From positions 3,283,001 to 3,347,000 of the forward strand of contig QKWM01000004.1 in NCBI GenBank assembly GCA_003248315.1: a stretch of DNA of 64,000 nt, given 5' to 3'. A program made the translations under genes and the position numbers. Origin of the DNA: Streptomyces sp. SW4. GTDB lineage: Bacteria > Actinomycetota > Actinomycetes > Streptomycetales > Streptomycetaceae. The notes beneath the pieces are model-generated. The model worked only from the letters and a program-made list of their open reading frames with translations, was not told where the DNA came from and searched no databases. This document shows, piece after piece, positions 56,309-64,000 of this stretch (position 1 is the stretch's first letter; every line of letters starts with the position of its first letter).

Positions 56309-57700
56309 GTGAAGAGCGCCGTGGAGACCCTGAACCCGACCCGGGTTCGGCTCACTGTCGAGGTGCCCTTCGAGGAGCTCAAGGACAGCCTCGACGCGGC
56401 GTACAAGAAGATCAACCAGCAGGTCACGGTGAAGGGCTTCCGCAAGGGCAAGGTCCCGGCCCGCGTCATCGACCAGCGGTTCGGCCGCGGTGCGGTGCTG
56501 GAGGAGGCCGTCAACGACGCCCTCCCGAAGTTCTACACCGAGGCGGTCAACGAGGCCGACCTGAACCCGCTGGGCCAGCCCGAGGTCGACATCACGGAGC
56601 TGAAGGACGGCGAGACGCTGAACTTCACCGCCGAGGTCGACGTCCGCCCGGCCATCGAGATCCCGGACTACTCCGGCATCGAGGTCGAGGTCGACGCCGT
56701 CGAGGTCACCGACGAGGACGTGGACAAGTCGGTCGAGCAGCTCCGTGAGCGCTTCGCCTCCACCTCCCCGGTCGAGCGCGCCGCCGAGGACGGCGACGTC
56801 GTCACCATCGACCTGGAGGCCAAGGTCGACGGCGAGGTCCTCGAGGACGGCATCGCCAACGGTGTCTCCTACACCATCGGCTCCGGCGAGCTGCTCGACG
56901 GCATCGACGACGCCGTGAAGGGCCTGTCCGCCGGCGAGGAGGCCACCTTCACCTCCGAGCTGAAGGGCGGCTCGGCGGCCGGCAAGGAGGCCGAGGTCAC
57001 CGTCAAGGTCACCCAGGTCGCCAAGCGCGAGCTGCCGAGCTGGACGACGACTTCGCCCAGCTGGCGTCGGAGTTCGACACGCTGGAGGAGCTGCGCGCCG
57101 ACAGCCGCAAGCGCCTGGCCAACATGAAGCAGTACGACCAGGCCACCCAGGCCCAGGAGCGGGTGCTGGACAAGCTGCTCGAGCTGGTCGAGGTCCCGGT
57201 CCCGAGAAGCTCCTCGAGGACGAGATCAACACCCGTAAGCACAACCTCGAGCACCACCAGCTCGGCCAGATGGGCCTGACCCTCGAGAAGTACCTGGAGA
57301 TCCAGGGCAAGACCGTCGAGGAGTTCGAGACCGAGACCCGCGAGGCCGCGGTCAAGGGCATCAAGACCCAGTTCGTCCTCGACGAGCTGGTCAAGCAGGA
57401 GAAGCTCAACGTCAACCAGGAGGAGCTCACCGAGCACCTCATGCGGCGCGCTGCCTCCTCCGGCATGTCCCCGACCAGTTCGCCCAGGCCGTCGTCGAGC
57501 AGGGCCAGGTCCCGCTGCTCGTCGGCGAGGTCGCCCGCGGCAAGGCCCTGGCCGCCGTGGTCGAGAAGGCCACGGTGAAGGACACCAACGGCGAGATCGT
57601 CGACCTGGACGACGAGGAGGAGACCGAGGCCGCCGAGGCCGCGGACGCCCCCGCCGAGGCCGAGGGTGACGACAAGGGCGAGGAGAAGGCCGAGGGCTGA
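56309..57700 (+). CDS. tig: Trigger factor (ribosome-associated chaperone)
   Basis: The GTG at 56309 (VKSAVETLNPTRVRLTVEV) follows AAGGAG. The restored protein is 464 residues. The ribosome-binding signature is VKGFRKGKVPARVIDQRFG at about residue 42. The FKBP-type prolyl-isomerase domain (about 150-235) has AEDGDVVTIDLEAKVDG and LLDGIDDAVKGLSAGEEA. The C-terminal arm region includes KHNLEHHQLGQMGLTLEKYL. An acidic tail (DDEEETEAAEAADAPAEAEG) is typical of actinobacteria. It holds nascent chains at the ribosome exit and precedes clpP1P2, the usual linkage. Three missing C bases (near 57043, 57203, 57477) break the frame. Confidence 0.96.
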
Positions 57701-57718
57701 GCCCCGCGCCGCCTCGCA

Positions 57719-57774
57719 CGGCCGTAGGACGGGCCCCGGACGATCTTCGCCGGGGCCCGTTCGTCGTACGGCCG
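57719..57774 (+). terminator. Two-part hairpin after tig
   Basis: Outer arms CGGCCGTA (57719-57726) and TACGGCCG (57767-57774); inner arms ACGGGCCCCGG (57729-57739) and CCGGGGCCCGT (57750-57760), loop 10 nt. It starts 19 bp after the tig stop. Confidence 0.8.
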
Positions 57775-57812
57775 CAGCGCGTCCCGGCGCGGGCGGGCGG
57801 CCACCCGGTGGG

Positions 57813-57837
57813 GTTCCCGCGCTACGCCCCGGCGAAC
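57813..57837. promoter_or_regulatory. Candidate ClgR site upstream of clpP1
   Basis: An imperfect dyad begins GTTCCCGC and ends GGCGAAC, with TACGC-CCCG-GCGAA in its right half. ClgR, the activator of clpP1P2 in streptomycetes, binds sites built on CGC-N5-GCG. Here the spacing is four, and would be five if one C of the CCCC run is missing like elsewhere in the window. TAGGGT at 57876-57881 may be the -10; the -35 is poor, as expected of an activated promoter. Confidence 0.35.
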
Positions 57838-57978
57838 ACCAGCGGAACCGGGATGGCGCCGCAGGCCCACCGCGTTAGGGTCCATGAATACGAGGGCAGG
57901 GGAGTCCCCGAAGCGGCTCCAGCCCCGCAGGGAAACGTGAGACGGCCCGGCGCCGTCGTAAGACGAGCAGGTGGATAC

Positions 57979-58595
57979 GTGACGAATCTGATGCCCTCCG
58001 CCGCCGGCGAGCCTTCCATCGGTGGCGGCCTCGGTGACCAGGTCTACAACCGGCTGCTCAACGAGCGGATCATCTTCCTCGGCCAGCCGGTGGACGACGA
58101 CATCGCCAACAAGATCACCGCGCAGCTGTTGCTCCTTGCCTCGGACCCCGACAAGGACATCTACCTGTACATCAACAGCCCGGCGGTTCGATCACGGCCG
58201 GCATGGCGATCTACGACACCATGCAGTACATCAAGAACGACGTGGTGACCATCGCCATGGGTCTCGCGGCGTCCATGGGACAGTTCCTGCTCAGCGCCGG
58301 CACGCCGGGCAAGCGCTTCGCCCTGCCGAACGCCGAGATCCTGATCCACCAGCCCTCCGCCGGCCTCGCCGGCTCGGCCTCGGACATCAAGATCCACGCC
58401 GAGCGGCTGCTGCACACCAAGAAGCGCATGGCCGAGCTCACGGCCCAGCACACCGGCCAGACGGTCGAGCAGATCACCCGTGACTCGGACCGCGACCGCT
58501 GGTTCGACGCCTTCGAGGCCAAGGAGTACGGCCTCATCGACGACGTGATCGCCACGGCCGCCGGCATGCCGGGCGGCGGCGGCACCGGGGCCTGA
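57979..58595 (+). CDS. clpP1: ATP-dependent Clp protease proteolytic subunit 1
   Basis: The GTG at 57979 (VTNLMPSAAGEPSIG) gives 205 residues after repair of one missing C near 58183 (AGCCCGGCGG), which restores YINSPGGSITAGMAIYDTM. Catalytic Ser is in MGLAASMGQFLLS, His in ILIHQPSAGLAG, Asp in RDSDRDRWFDA. ClpP forms barrel-shaped tetradecamers that degrade proteins fed by ClpX or ClpC. It is the first gene of the clpP1-clpP2 operon, 53 bp before clpP2. ClpP1 is the main form in streptomycetes and affects development. Confidence 0.96.
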
Positions 58596-58648
58596 CCCGC
58601 TCCCGCGCCCAGCCCGAGCCGACCGCCTCAGCCTTTACAGGAGACACT

Positions 58649-59356
58649 GTGAACGACTTCCCCGGCCGCGGCCTCTACGACCGCATGACCGCCGTGCAGG
58701 ACATGCGCGCCGCGCAGGGCCAGTACACGGGCCCGCGGGCCGAGTCCCGCTACGTCATCCCGCGCTTCGTCGAGCGCACCTCCCAGGGCATCCGTGAGTA
58801 CGACCCGTACGCGAAGCTCTTCGAGGAGCGGGTGATCTTCCTCGGCGTCCAGATCGACGACGCCTCCGCCAACGACGTCATGGCGCAGCTGCTGTGCCTG
58901 GAGTCGATGGACCCCGACCGCGACATCTCGGTCTACATCAACAGCCCCGGCGGTTCCTTCACGGCGCTCACGGCCATCTACGACACGATGCAGTACGTGA
59001 AGCCGGACATCCAGACGGTCTGCATGGGCCAGGCGGCCTCCGCCGCCGCCGTCCTGCTGGCCGCCGGCACGCCCGGCAAGCGCATGGCCCTGCCCAACGC
59101 GCGCGTGCTGATCCACCAGCCGTACAGCGAGACGGGCCGCGGCCAGGTCTCCGACCTGGAGATCGCCGCCAACGAGATCCTGCGGATGCGGACGCAGCTG
59201 GAGGAGATGCTGGCCAAGCACTCCACCCAGTCCGTCGACAAGATCCGCGAGGACATCGAGCGCGACAAGATCCTCACGGCCGAGGACGCGCTCGCCTACG
59301 GCCTGATCGACCAGATCATCACCACCCGGAAGATGGACAACGCTTCCCTGCGCTGA
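58649..59356 (+). CDS. clpP2: ATP-dependent Clp protease proteolytic subunit 2
   Basis: This intact 235-residue gene starts at the GTG at 58649 after ACAGGAGA. The N-terminal 40 residues (MTAVQDMRAAQGQYTGPRAE) are longer than in ClpP1. Catalytic Ser is in MGQAASAAAVLLA, His in VLIHQPYSETGRG, Asp in EDIERDKILTA. ClpP1 and ClpP2 assemble together in actinobacteria. A strong hairpin follows the stop and separates the operon from clpX. Confidence 0.97.
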   Translation: MNDFPGRGLYDRMTAVQDMRAAQGQYTGPRAESRYVIPRFVERTSQGIREYDPYAKLFEERVIFLGVQIDDASANDVMAQLLCLESMDPDRDISVYINSPGGSFTALTAIYDTMQYVKPDIQTVCMGQAASAAAVLLAAGTPGKRMALPNARVLIHQPYSETGRGQVSDLEIAANEILRMRTQLEEMLAKHSTQSVDKIREDIERDKILTAEDALAYGLIDQIITTRKMDNASLR

Positions 59357-59380
59357 GGCAGGAGGCTGTATCGTCTGCCG

Positions 59381-59430
59381 CCCTTGGCATGGTTTGGCGG
59401 GGTTCACGTCAAAGCGAACCGTGCCAAGGG
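59381..59430 (+). terminator. Long hairpin between clpP2 and clpX
   Basis: CCCTTGGCA (59381-59389) pairs with TGCCAAGGG (59422-59430); inside, GGTTC (59401-59405) pairs with GAACC (59416-59420). It follows the clpP2 stop by 25 bp. The inner GTTCAC-N6-GCGAAC also resembles a half-conserved ClgR-type dyad, so a regulatory role is possible. Confidence 0.6.
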
Positions 59431-59547
59431 GGGCCCGAACGGGGGGCCCGGCAAGGTACCGTCGGACATAAGGCAGCACCAGGAGTCCGCTGGACGGCGA
59501 CGCCGAGTCGACCTCCAGGAGTCTCCCAGGCGAAGGGGAAGCACACC

Positions 59548-60832
59548 GTGGCACGCATCGGTGACGGCGGCGATCTGCTCAAGTGCTCGTTCTGCGGAAA
59601 GAGCCAGAAGCAGGTCAAGAAGCTCATCGCAGGGCCCGGTGTGTACATCTGCGACGAGTGCATCGATCTCTGCAACGAGATCATCGAGGAGGAGCTGGCC
59701 GAGACCAGCGAGGTCCGCTGGAGGAGCTGCCCAAGCCCCGCGAGATCTACGAGTTCCTCGAGGGCTACGTGGTCGGCCAGGAGGCCGCCAAGAAGGCCCT
59801 CTCCGTCGCGGTGTACAACCACTACAAGCGGGTCCAGGCCGGTGAGAACGGCGGCGCCCAAGGCCGCGACGACGCCATCGAGTTGGCGAAGTCCAACATC
59901 CTGCTGCTGGGCCCGACGGGCTCCGGCAAGACGCTGCTGGCCCAGACTCTCGCCCGCATGCTGAACGTCCCGTTCGCGATCGCCGACGCCACGGCGCTCA
60001 CCGAGGCGGGGTACGTGGGCGAGGACGTCGAGAACATCCTGCTGAAGCTGATCCAGGCCGCGGACTACGACGTCAAGAAGGCCGAGACCGGCATCATCTA
60101 CATCGACGAGATCGACAAGGTCGCCCGTAAGAGCGAGAACCCGTCGATCACGCGCGACGTCTCCGGCGAGGGCGTCCAGCAGGCCCTGCTGAAGATCCTG
60201 GAGGGCACCACCGCCTCGGTCCCGCCGCAGGGCGGCCGCAAACACCCCCACCAGGAGTTCATCCAGATCGACACGACGAACGTCCTGTTCATCGTGGGCG
60301 GTGCCTTCGCGGGCCTGGAGAAGATCATCGAGGCGCGGGCCGGCGCCAAGGGCATCGGCTTCGGCGCGCAGATCCGCTCCAAGATCGAGCGCGAGTCCCA
60401 GGACCACTTCCAGGAGGTCATGCCGGAGGACCTGGTCAAGTTCGGCATGATCCCCGAGTTCATCGGCCGGCTCCCGGTCATCACCTCGGTCCACAACCTC
60501 GACCGCGAGGCCCTGCTCAAGATCCTGGTCGAGCCCCGCAACGCGCTCGTCAAGCAGTACCAGCGCCTGTTCGAACTCGACGGTGTCGAGCTGGACTTCG
60601 AGCGCGAGGCCCTGGAGGCCATCGCCGACCAGGCCATCCTCCGCCAGACCGGGGCCCGTGGCCTGCGCGCCATCATGGAGGAGGTCCTCCAGGGCGTGAT
60701 GTACGAGGTCCCGTCCCGCAAGGACGTGGCCCGGGTCGTCATCACGGCGGACGTGGTCCTCTCCAACGTCAACCCGACCCTCATCCCGCGGGACTCGCGG
60801 GGCGGGGCTCCGGGGAGCAGAAGACGGCGTGA
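59548..60832 (+). CDS. clpX: ATP-dependent Clp protease ATP-binding subunit ClpX
   Basis: The GTG at 59548 (VARIGDGGDLLKCSFCGKS) follows GAAGGGGA. Restored length is 428 residues. The N-terminal zinc domain has CSFCGK and CDECIDLC. The AAA+ core has Walker A LLGPTGSGKTLLAQ, pore loop AGYVGEDVEN, Walker B GIIYIDEIDKVA, the RKH loop GGRKHPHQ, the ClpP-contact loop KGIGFGAQ and sensor 2 TGARGLRAIME. It unfolds substrates for ClpP. Two missing G bases break the frame: one near 59718 and one near 60815. The repaired end is GAPGEQKTA, stop at 60830-60832. Confidence 0.97.
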
Positions 60833-60841
60833 CGGACGTAC

Positions 60842-60875
60842 GGAAGGGGCCCGGTCGGCCGACCGGGCCCCTTCC
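60842..60875. terminator. 34-bp perfect palindrome between clpX and the next gene
   Basis: The sequence from GGAAGGGGCCCGG (60842) to CCGGGCCCCTTCC (60875) is a perfect inverted repeat without loop bases in the count (17+17). It lies between two converging genes, 9 bp from the clpX stop and 17 bp from the other. Confidence 0.9.
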
Positions 60876-60892
60876 GTTGTCCGCCGTCGGCG

Positions 60893-61847
60893 TCAGGCCT
60901 TGACGCGGATTTCCTCGCGGAGCTTGGTGGTCAGGTCCACGGCCGTGTCCTTGCCGATGCCGTTGGTGACCTCGCCCGGCGAGACCATGGCGATCGTGCT
61001 GTAGTCGGCCCAGGCGCAGAACCAGTCGGTCTTCACCTTCTTGGTCTCCGGGTTCTTGCCCTTCGCGGCCTGGCACTTCATCACAGCGCCGTCGAGCTCC
61101 ACGTCCTCCGGTTCACCGATGAGTTCCGCCTTCTCGCCGTCGGAACCGGAGCTCTCCCGGGACGACTTGTTCGCGTCGCGGAAGAACTGGTCCAGAGCCG
61201 CCTCGGGGTCGGCGATCTCACCGTAGGCACCGAAGACCGTGACGGTCTTGTAGTCGGTCGGGACCGAGCTGGGGTCGCTCGGGTCGACGCTGGTGGGGTC
61301 CGCGGTGGAGTAGACACCGAAGGCGGACTTGCCGTTCTTGATGCCGCTCTTCTCCATGTCCTCGGCCGAGTCGTCACCAGTGGTGGCGCCGTCCTTGGTG
61401 ACACGCTTGTACTCGCCGAGCACCGTTTCCGGCGTGGCCAGCTTGTGCGGGCCGTCGTCCTCCAGGCCGCCCGCGCCGCCGCCTCCGCCGAAGACGAAGT
61501 ACGCGCCGACGCCGATGGCCGCCACCACCGCGACCGCGCCGATGATCAGGCCGGTCTTCTTCTTGCCGCCGCCCTGCCCGGCCGGGGGCTGGGGCATGCC
61601 GTACGGGGCCTGGCCGTGGGGCGGCTGCTGGCCGTACGGGGGCTGCTGGCCGTAGGGAGGCTGCTGCGGCGGTACACCGCCCTGCTGCGGGTAGCCGTAG
61701 CCCGGCTGGGGCTGCGCGGGGGCGTCTGCTGGGGTAGCCGTAGCCGGGCTGCGGAGCCTGCGGCTGCTGGCCGTACGGTCCCGGCTGGCCGTACGGTCCG
61801 GGCTGCTGGGGCTGCCCGCCGTACGGGCCCGGCTGGTTGTAGCTCAT
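60893..61847 (-). CDS. Pro/Gly/Gln-rich single-pass membrane protein, function unknown
   Basis: The ATG at 61845-61847 (MSYNQPGPYGGQPQQPG) starts a protein of about 318 residues. The cytoplasmic N-terminal 110 residues are repeats of PGPYGQ, PYGQQP and GYGYPQQ. One helix follows (TGLIIGAVAVVAAIGVGAYF) after a KKK stop signal. The extracytoplasmic domain (about 170 residues) has PHKLATPETVLGEYKRV, TVTVFGAYGEIADPE, MKCQAAKGKN and WFCAWADYSTIAMV, with two cysteines that may pair. Many streptomycete proteins share this plan; no function is known. Two missing bases (near 61725 and 61733) lie in the repeat part. It is convergent with clpX and divergent from valS. Confidence 0.8.
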
Positions 61848-61972
61848 GTTCTGGGTTCCCCTCCAGATGCTTATGCGTTGCTGACATCCTGACGCAGACA
61901 TGGCGGGGGCAGGTCACCGGGGGCCGCACCGTTACAAAGGAATCGCGTTTCGGGACTGGGTCGTGACACCTC

Positions 61973-61987
61973 TAAACTGACCCCGTG
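61973..61987 (+). promoter_or_regulatory. Candidate leaderless promoter of valS (TAAACT, 6 nt, GTG)
   Basis: TAAACT at 61973-61978 ends six bases before the valS GTG (61985), with only GACCCC between them and no ribosome site. No T-box leader fits in the 137 bp between the divergent starts. Confidence 0.5.
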
Positions 61988-64000
61988 ACCGAGAACTCTC
62001 AGCAGCCGCAGCAAGCGCCCACCACCGAACTGCCGACCCAGTACACGCCGGCCGAGGTAGAGGGGAAGCTGTACGAGCGCTGGGTAGAGCGGGGTTACTT
62101 CGAGGCCGACGCCAAGAGCGACAAGCCGCCGTACACCATCGTCATCCCGCCGCCGAACGTCACGGGCAGCCTGCACCTCGGGCACGCCTTCGAGCACACC
62201 CTCATCGACGCCCTGACCCGCCGCAAGCGCATGCAGGGTTACGAGACGCTGTGGCAGCCCGGCATGGACCACGCCGGCATCGCCACGCAGAACGTGGTCG
62301 AGCGGGAGCTGGCCAAGGAGGGCAAGTCCCGGCACGACCTGGGCCGCGAGGCCTTCGTCGAGCGCGTCTGGCAGTGGAAGGCCGAGTCCGGCGGGCAGAT
62401 CGGCGGGCAGATGCGCCGCCTCGGCGACGGCGTCGCCTGGTCCCGTGAGCGCTTCACCATGGACGAGGGCCTGTCCCAGGCCGTCCAGACCATCTTCAAG
62501 CGGCTCTACGACGACGAGCTGATCTACCGCGCCGAGCGCATCATCAACTGGTGCCCGCGCTGCCTGACCGCCATCTCCGACATCGAGGTGGAGTACCAGG
62601 ACGACGACGGCGAGCTGGTCTCCATGAAGTACGGGGACGGGGACGACACCATCGTCGTCGCCACGACCCGCGCGGAGACGATGCTCGGCGACACGGCCGT
62701 CGCCGTCCACCCGGACGACGAGCGGTACAAGCACCTGGTCGGCAAGCTGATCAAGCTGCCGCTCACCGACCGCTCCATCCCGGTCGTCGCCGACGAGCAC
62801 GTCGACCCCGAGTTCGGCACCGGCGCCGTCAAGGTGACGCCCGCCCACGACCCGAACGACTTCGAGATCGGCCAGCGCCACGACCTGCCCGCCATCGCGG
62901 TCATGGATGAGCACGCCGTCATCACCGCCCACGGCCCCTTCCAGGGCCTGGACCGGCTGGAGGCCCGCTCCGCCATCGTCGCCGCGCTGCGCGCCGAGGG
63001 CCGGATCGTCGCCGAGAAGCGGCCCTACGTGCACAGCGTCGGCCACTGCTCGCGCTGCAAGACCACCATCGAGCCGCGCCTGTCCATGCAGTGGTGGGTC
63101 AAGGTCGGCCCGCTCGCCAAGGCGGCCGGTGACGCCGTCCGCGACGGCCGCGTCAAGATCCACCCGCAGGAGATGGAGAAGCGGTACTTCGACTGGGTCG
63201 ACAACCTCCACGACTGGTGCATCTCGCGCCAGCTGTGGTGGGGCCACCGCATCCCGGTCTGGTACGGGCCGAACGGCGAGGTCGTCTGCGTCGGCCCCGA
63301 CGAGGAGCCGCCGAGCGGCGAGGGCTGGCACCAGGACTCCGACGTCCTGGACACCTGGTTCTCCTCGGGCCTGTGGCCCTTCTCCACGCTGGGCTGGCCC
63401 GAGCAGACCGAGTCGCTCGCGAAGTTCTACCCGAACTCCGTCCTGGTCACCGGCTACGACATCCTCTTCTTCTGGGTCGCCCGGATGATGATGTTCGGCC
63501 TGTACGCGATGGACGGCACCCCGCCGTTCCACACCATCGCCCTGCACGGCATGGTCCGTGACCAGAACGGCAAGAAGATGTCCAAGTCCTTCGGGAACGT
63601 GGTGAACCCGCTGGACTGGATGGACAAGTACGGCTCCGACGCCCTGCGCTTCACCCTGGCGCGCGGCGCCAACCCGGGCGTGGACGTCCCGATCGGCGAG
63701 GACTGGGTCCAGGGCTCCCGCAACTTCGCCAACAAGATCTGGAACGCGACCCGCTTCGCGCTGATGAACGGCGCGACGGTCGAGGGCCCGCTGCCGGACG
63801 CGTCGAAGATGTCCCCGACCGACCGCTGGATCCTCTCCCGGCTGAACTCGGTGGTCGCCGAGGTCGACGCGTACTACGAGGACTACCAGTTCGCGAAGCT
63901 CTCCGACGCCCTGTTCCACTTCGCCTGGGACGAGGTCTTCGACTGGTACGTCGAGCTGTCCAAGACCACCTTCCAGGCGGGCGGCGAGGCCGCCGAGGTC
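61985..64000 (+). CDS. valS: Valyl-tRNA synthetase, N-terminal 672 codons
   Basis: The GTG at 61985 starts VTENSQQPQQAPTTELPTQY. The frame is unbroken to the window end (672 codons of about 870). Class I marks are PPPNVTGSLHLGHAFEHTL (HIGH form) and NGKKMSKSFGNVVNP (KMSKS). The editing domain region has VVATTRAETMLGDTAVAVHP and KVTPAHDPNDFEIGQRH. A zinc-type Cys cluster occurs in INWCPRCLTA and GHCSRCKT. It charges tRNA-Val. It is divergent from the membrane protein gene at 60893. Unlike many neighbours it has no frame break over 2 kb. Confidence 0.98.
   Translation, partial: MTENSQQPQQAPTTELPTQYTPAEVEGKLYERWVERGYFEADAKSDKPPYTIVIPPPNVTGSLHLGHAFEHTLIDALTRRKRMQGYETLWQPGMDHAGIATQNVVERELAKEGKSRHDLGREAFVERVWQWKAESGGQIGGQMRRLGDGVAWSRERFTMDEGLSQAVQTIFKRLYDDELIYRAERIINWCPRCLTAISDIEVEYQDDDGELVSMKYGDGDDTIVVATTRAETMLGDTAVAVHPDDERYKHLVGKLIKLPLTDRSIPVVADEHVDPEFGTGAVKVTPAHDPNDFEIGQRHDLPAIAVMDEHAVITAHGPFQGLDRLEARSAIVAALRAEGRIVAEKRPYVHSVGHCSRCKTTIEPRLSMQWWVKVGPLAKAAGDAVRDGRVKIHPQEMEKRYFDWVDNLHDWCISRQLWWGHRIPVWYGPNGEVVCVGPDEEPPSGEGWHQDSDVLDTWFSSGLWPFSTLGWPEQTESLAKFYPNSVLVTGYDILFFWVARMMMFGLYAMDGTPPFHTIALHGMVRDQNGKKMSKSFGNVVNPLDWMDKYGSDALRFTLARGANPGVDVPIGEDWVQGSRNFANKIWNATRFALMNGATVEGPLPDASKMSPTDRWILSRLNSVVAEVDAYYEDYQFAKLSDALFHFAWDEVFDWYVELSKTTFQAGGEAAEV

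Noticed and set aside
43710..57700. True pseudogene decay of asd, tig, clpX, clpP1 and others
   Set aside because: These are essential or core genes, and their protein sequences are otherwise perfect on both sides of each break.
2172..61847. Programmed ribosomal frameshifting as the cause of the many frame changes
   Set aside because: There are about 66 events in about 25 genes, all needing an added base in a G/C run, with no shared slippery heptamer or downstream structure, and in housekeeping genes.

Overview
The window looks like a core-chromosome segment of a Streptomyces species or a close relative. GC content is very high throughout, third codon positions are almost always G or C, and GTG starts are common. 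The run valS, clpX, clpP2, clpP1, tig at the right end, followed leftwards by rpiB, sodF, pepN, asd and malQ, resembles the order I remember from Streptomyces coelicolor (recollection, not a search). I see no insertion sequence, prophage, CRISPR array or biosynthetic cluster.

Layout. 1-2075: start of an ABC transporter permease, a truncated globin and a protein-L-isoaspartate methyltransferase homologue. 2172-13670 (minus strand): a seven-gene signalling operon, in transcription order a GlnX-like membrane protein, a GlnH-like binding protein, a coiled-coil protein, a PknG-like kinase, a PP2C phosphatase, a vWA protein and a collagen-like FHA protein. 13851-17493: amino-sugar module (BadF/BadG-type kinase, GH4 glycosidase, ROK regulator, likely operator). 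17608-25786: MscS channel, HNH endonuclease, secreted GH84-type enzyme with a CBM32-like end, a small repeat protein, MalQ, a small membrane protein. 26036-32495: EamA exporter with a LysR regulator, first aminopeptidase N, a DUF1203 protein, aspartate-semialdehyde dehydrogenase. 32897-43589: secreted subtilase, Nudix hydrolase, AbiEi/DUF559-type protein, second aminopeptidase N, DsbA-like oxidoreductase, 2-hydroxyacid dehydrogenase, methyltransferase. 43710-54667: Fe/Mn superoxide dismutase with a Nur-type operator, two amino-acid permeases, BioY, RpiB, Nei/Fpg glycosylase, Eis-like acetyltransferase, membrane SpoIIE-type phosphatase, HD hydrolase, acyltransferase. 54668-64000: small membrane protein, tRNA-Gly(TCC), tRNA-Pro(TGG), tig, clpP1, clpP2, clpX, a Pro/Gly/Gln-rich membrane protein and the first 672 codons of valS.

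Sequence quality shapes the annotation. About 25 of the roughly 46 protein genes are interrupted by frame changes, and each is repaired by adding one G or C to a short G/C run. I count about 66 such events, all missing bases and never extra ones, and they hit genes such as asd, tig and clpX. After repair each gene length is a whole number of codons and ends on a plausible stop. I read these as run under-calling in the source sequence, not as pseudogenes or programmed frameshifting. Coordinates span the repaired genes.

The most interesting system is the 2172-13670 operon. It joins the GlnX-GlnH-PknG amino-acid-sensing branch known from mycobacteria and corynebacteria to a phosphatase, a vWA adaptor and an unusual FHA reader. 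Three of its cytoplasmic proteins carry matching cysteine zinc-ribbon modules.
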